DNA of 7,562 bases, from NCBI GenBank assembly GCA_002424525.1, contig DIKJ01000139.1, forward strand, positions 1 to 7,562. Reading direction: 5' to 3'. The stretch's first letter is position 1. Every line of letters begins with the position of its first letter. The translations under genes were made by a program, and so were the position numbers. The notes under the pieces are model-generated. The model did not search any database, was not told the DNA's origin, and saw only the letters and a list, made by a program, of their open reading frames with translations. This DNA is from Bacteroidales bacterium UBA5621. Its GTDB lineage: Bacteria; Bacteroidota; Bacteroidia; Bacteroidales; VadinHA17. Below are positions 7,392-7,562 of this stretch, one piece after another.

Positions 7392-7562
7392 GTGATTGAA
7401 ATTAAATTCATTATAGAGCAATCCGCAAAGACTTTGATCCTTTAAAATAATTGCTTATTGCCCGTTTACTGCTTATTACTAAATATTATCATCCAAAATA
7501 ATCACTACCAAATTAAGATCATATTTTTGAAATACCTAAATATCTGTCAAATAGATAAGTCT
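7392..7562 (-). other. Leader region of the surface-protein unit; nothing firm seen
   Basis: AT-rich and without a convincing gene on either strand. On the minus strand there are two imperfect TAnnTTTG-like matches (TAATTTGG and TTATTTTG), but neither has a TTTG at the proper distance, so no promoter is called. No ribosome-binding sequence is visible before the ATG at 7391. Confidence 0.5.

Noticed and set aside
7392..7421. Upstream ATG at 7421 as the start of the T9SS-sorted protein
   Set aside because: It would place ten polar residues ahead of a well-formed signal peptide starting MKANLVKLL, so the ATG at 7391 is preferred, although the longer form cannot be ruled out.
7480..7520. TAnnTTTG-like boxes on the minus strand upstream of the surface-protein gene
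   Set aside because: Each has one mismatch in an AT-rich background, and no TTTG lies at about 20 bases from either, so chance is likely.

Overview
The window looks like a chromosomal segment of a Bacteroidota bacterium, probably from the Bacteroidales/Marinilabiliales side. The signs are a secreted protein with a BACON-like domain and a C-terminal type IX secretion (Por) type A sorting domain, a signal-peptide outer-membrane beta-barrel protein, genes without recognisable Shine-Dalgarno sequences, and a possible Bacteroidota-type promoter (TTTG / TAnnTTTG-like). No rRNA, tRNA, CRISPR array, intact transposase or phage gene was seen. Rank and species cannot be fixed from the sequence alone.

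Layout. Bases 1-3491 (minus strand) are one long uninterrupted reading frame that runs off the left edge. It encodes a cation-chloride cotransporter (SLC12/CCC type): a transporter core, a CCC-type cytosolic domain, then an unrecognised helical extension of at least about 450 residues. A divergent intergenic region (3492-3767) carries an imperfect REP-like hairpin, two short dyads and a candidate promoter. Bases 3768-4844 (plus strand) encode a membrane-anchored endonuclease/exonuclease/phosphatase-fold protein with all the usual catalytic motifs. Bases 4845-5426 hold no intact gene, but the minus strand contains two abutting C-terminal remnants: one of a GH2-type glycoside hydrolase and one of an alpha/beta hydrolase (esterase-like). 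Bases 5427-7391 (minus strand) hold a two-gene unit with an exact TAA|ATG junction. Its first gene is the BACON/Ig-like/T9SS-sorted surface protein and its second is the outer-membrane beta-barrel protein. Bases 7392-7562 are its leader, with nothing firm in it.

How the parts relate. The surface protein and the barrel are very likely co-transcribed and may act together at the cell surface. Next to them lie the wrecks of two carbohydrate-active genes in the same orientation, which suggests the edge of a former glycan-use locus that has been deleted and is decaying. The cotransporter and the phosphatase-like gene are divergently arranged and share a regulatory region, but no functional link can be shown. 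The most unusual item is the cotransporter: it keeps residues typical of Na-K-Cl cotransporters and carries a long C-terminal module of unknown function.
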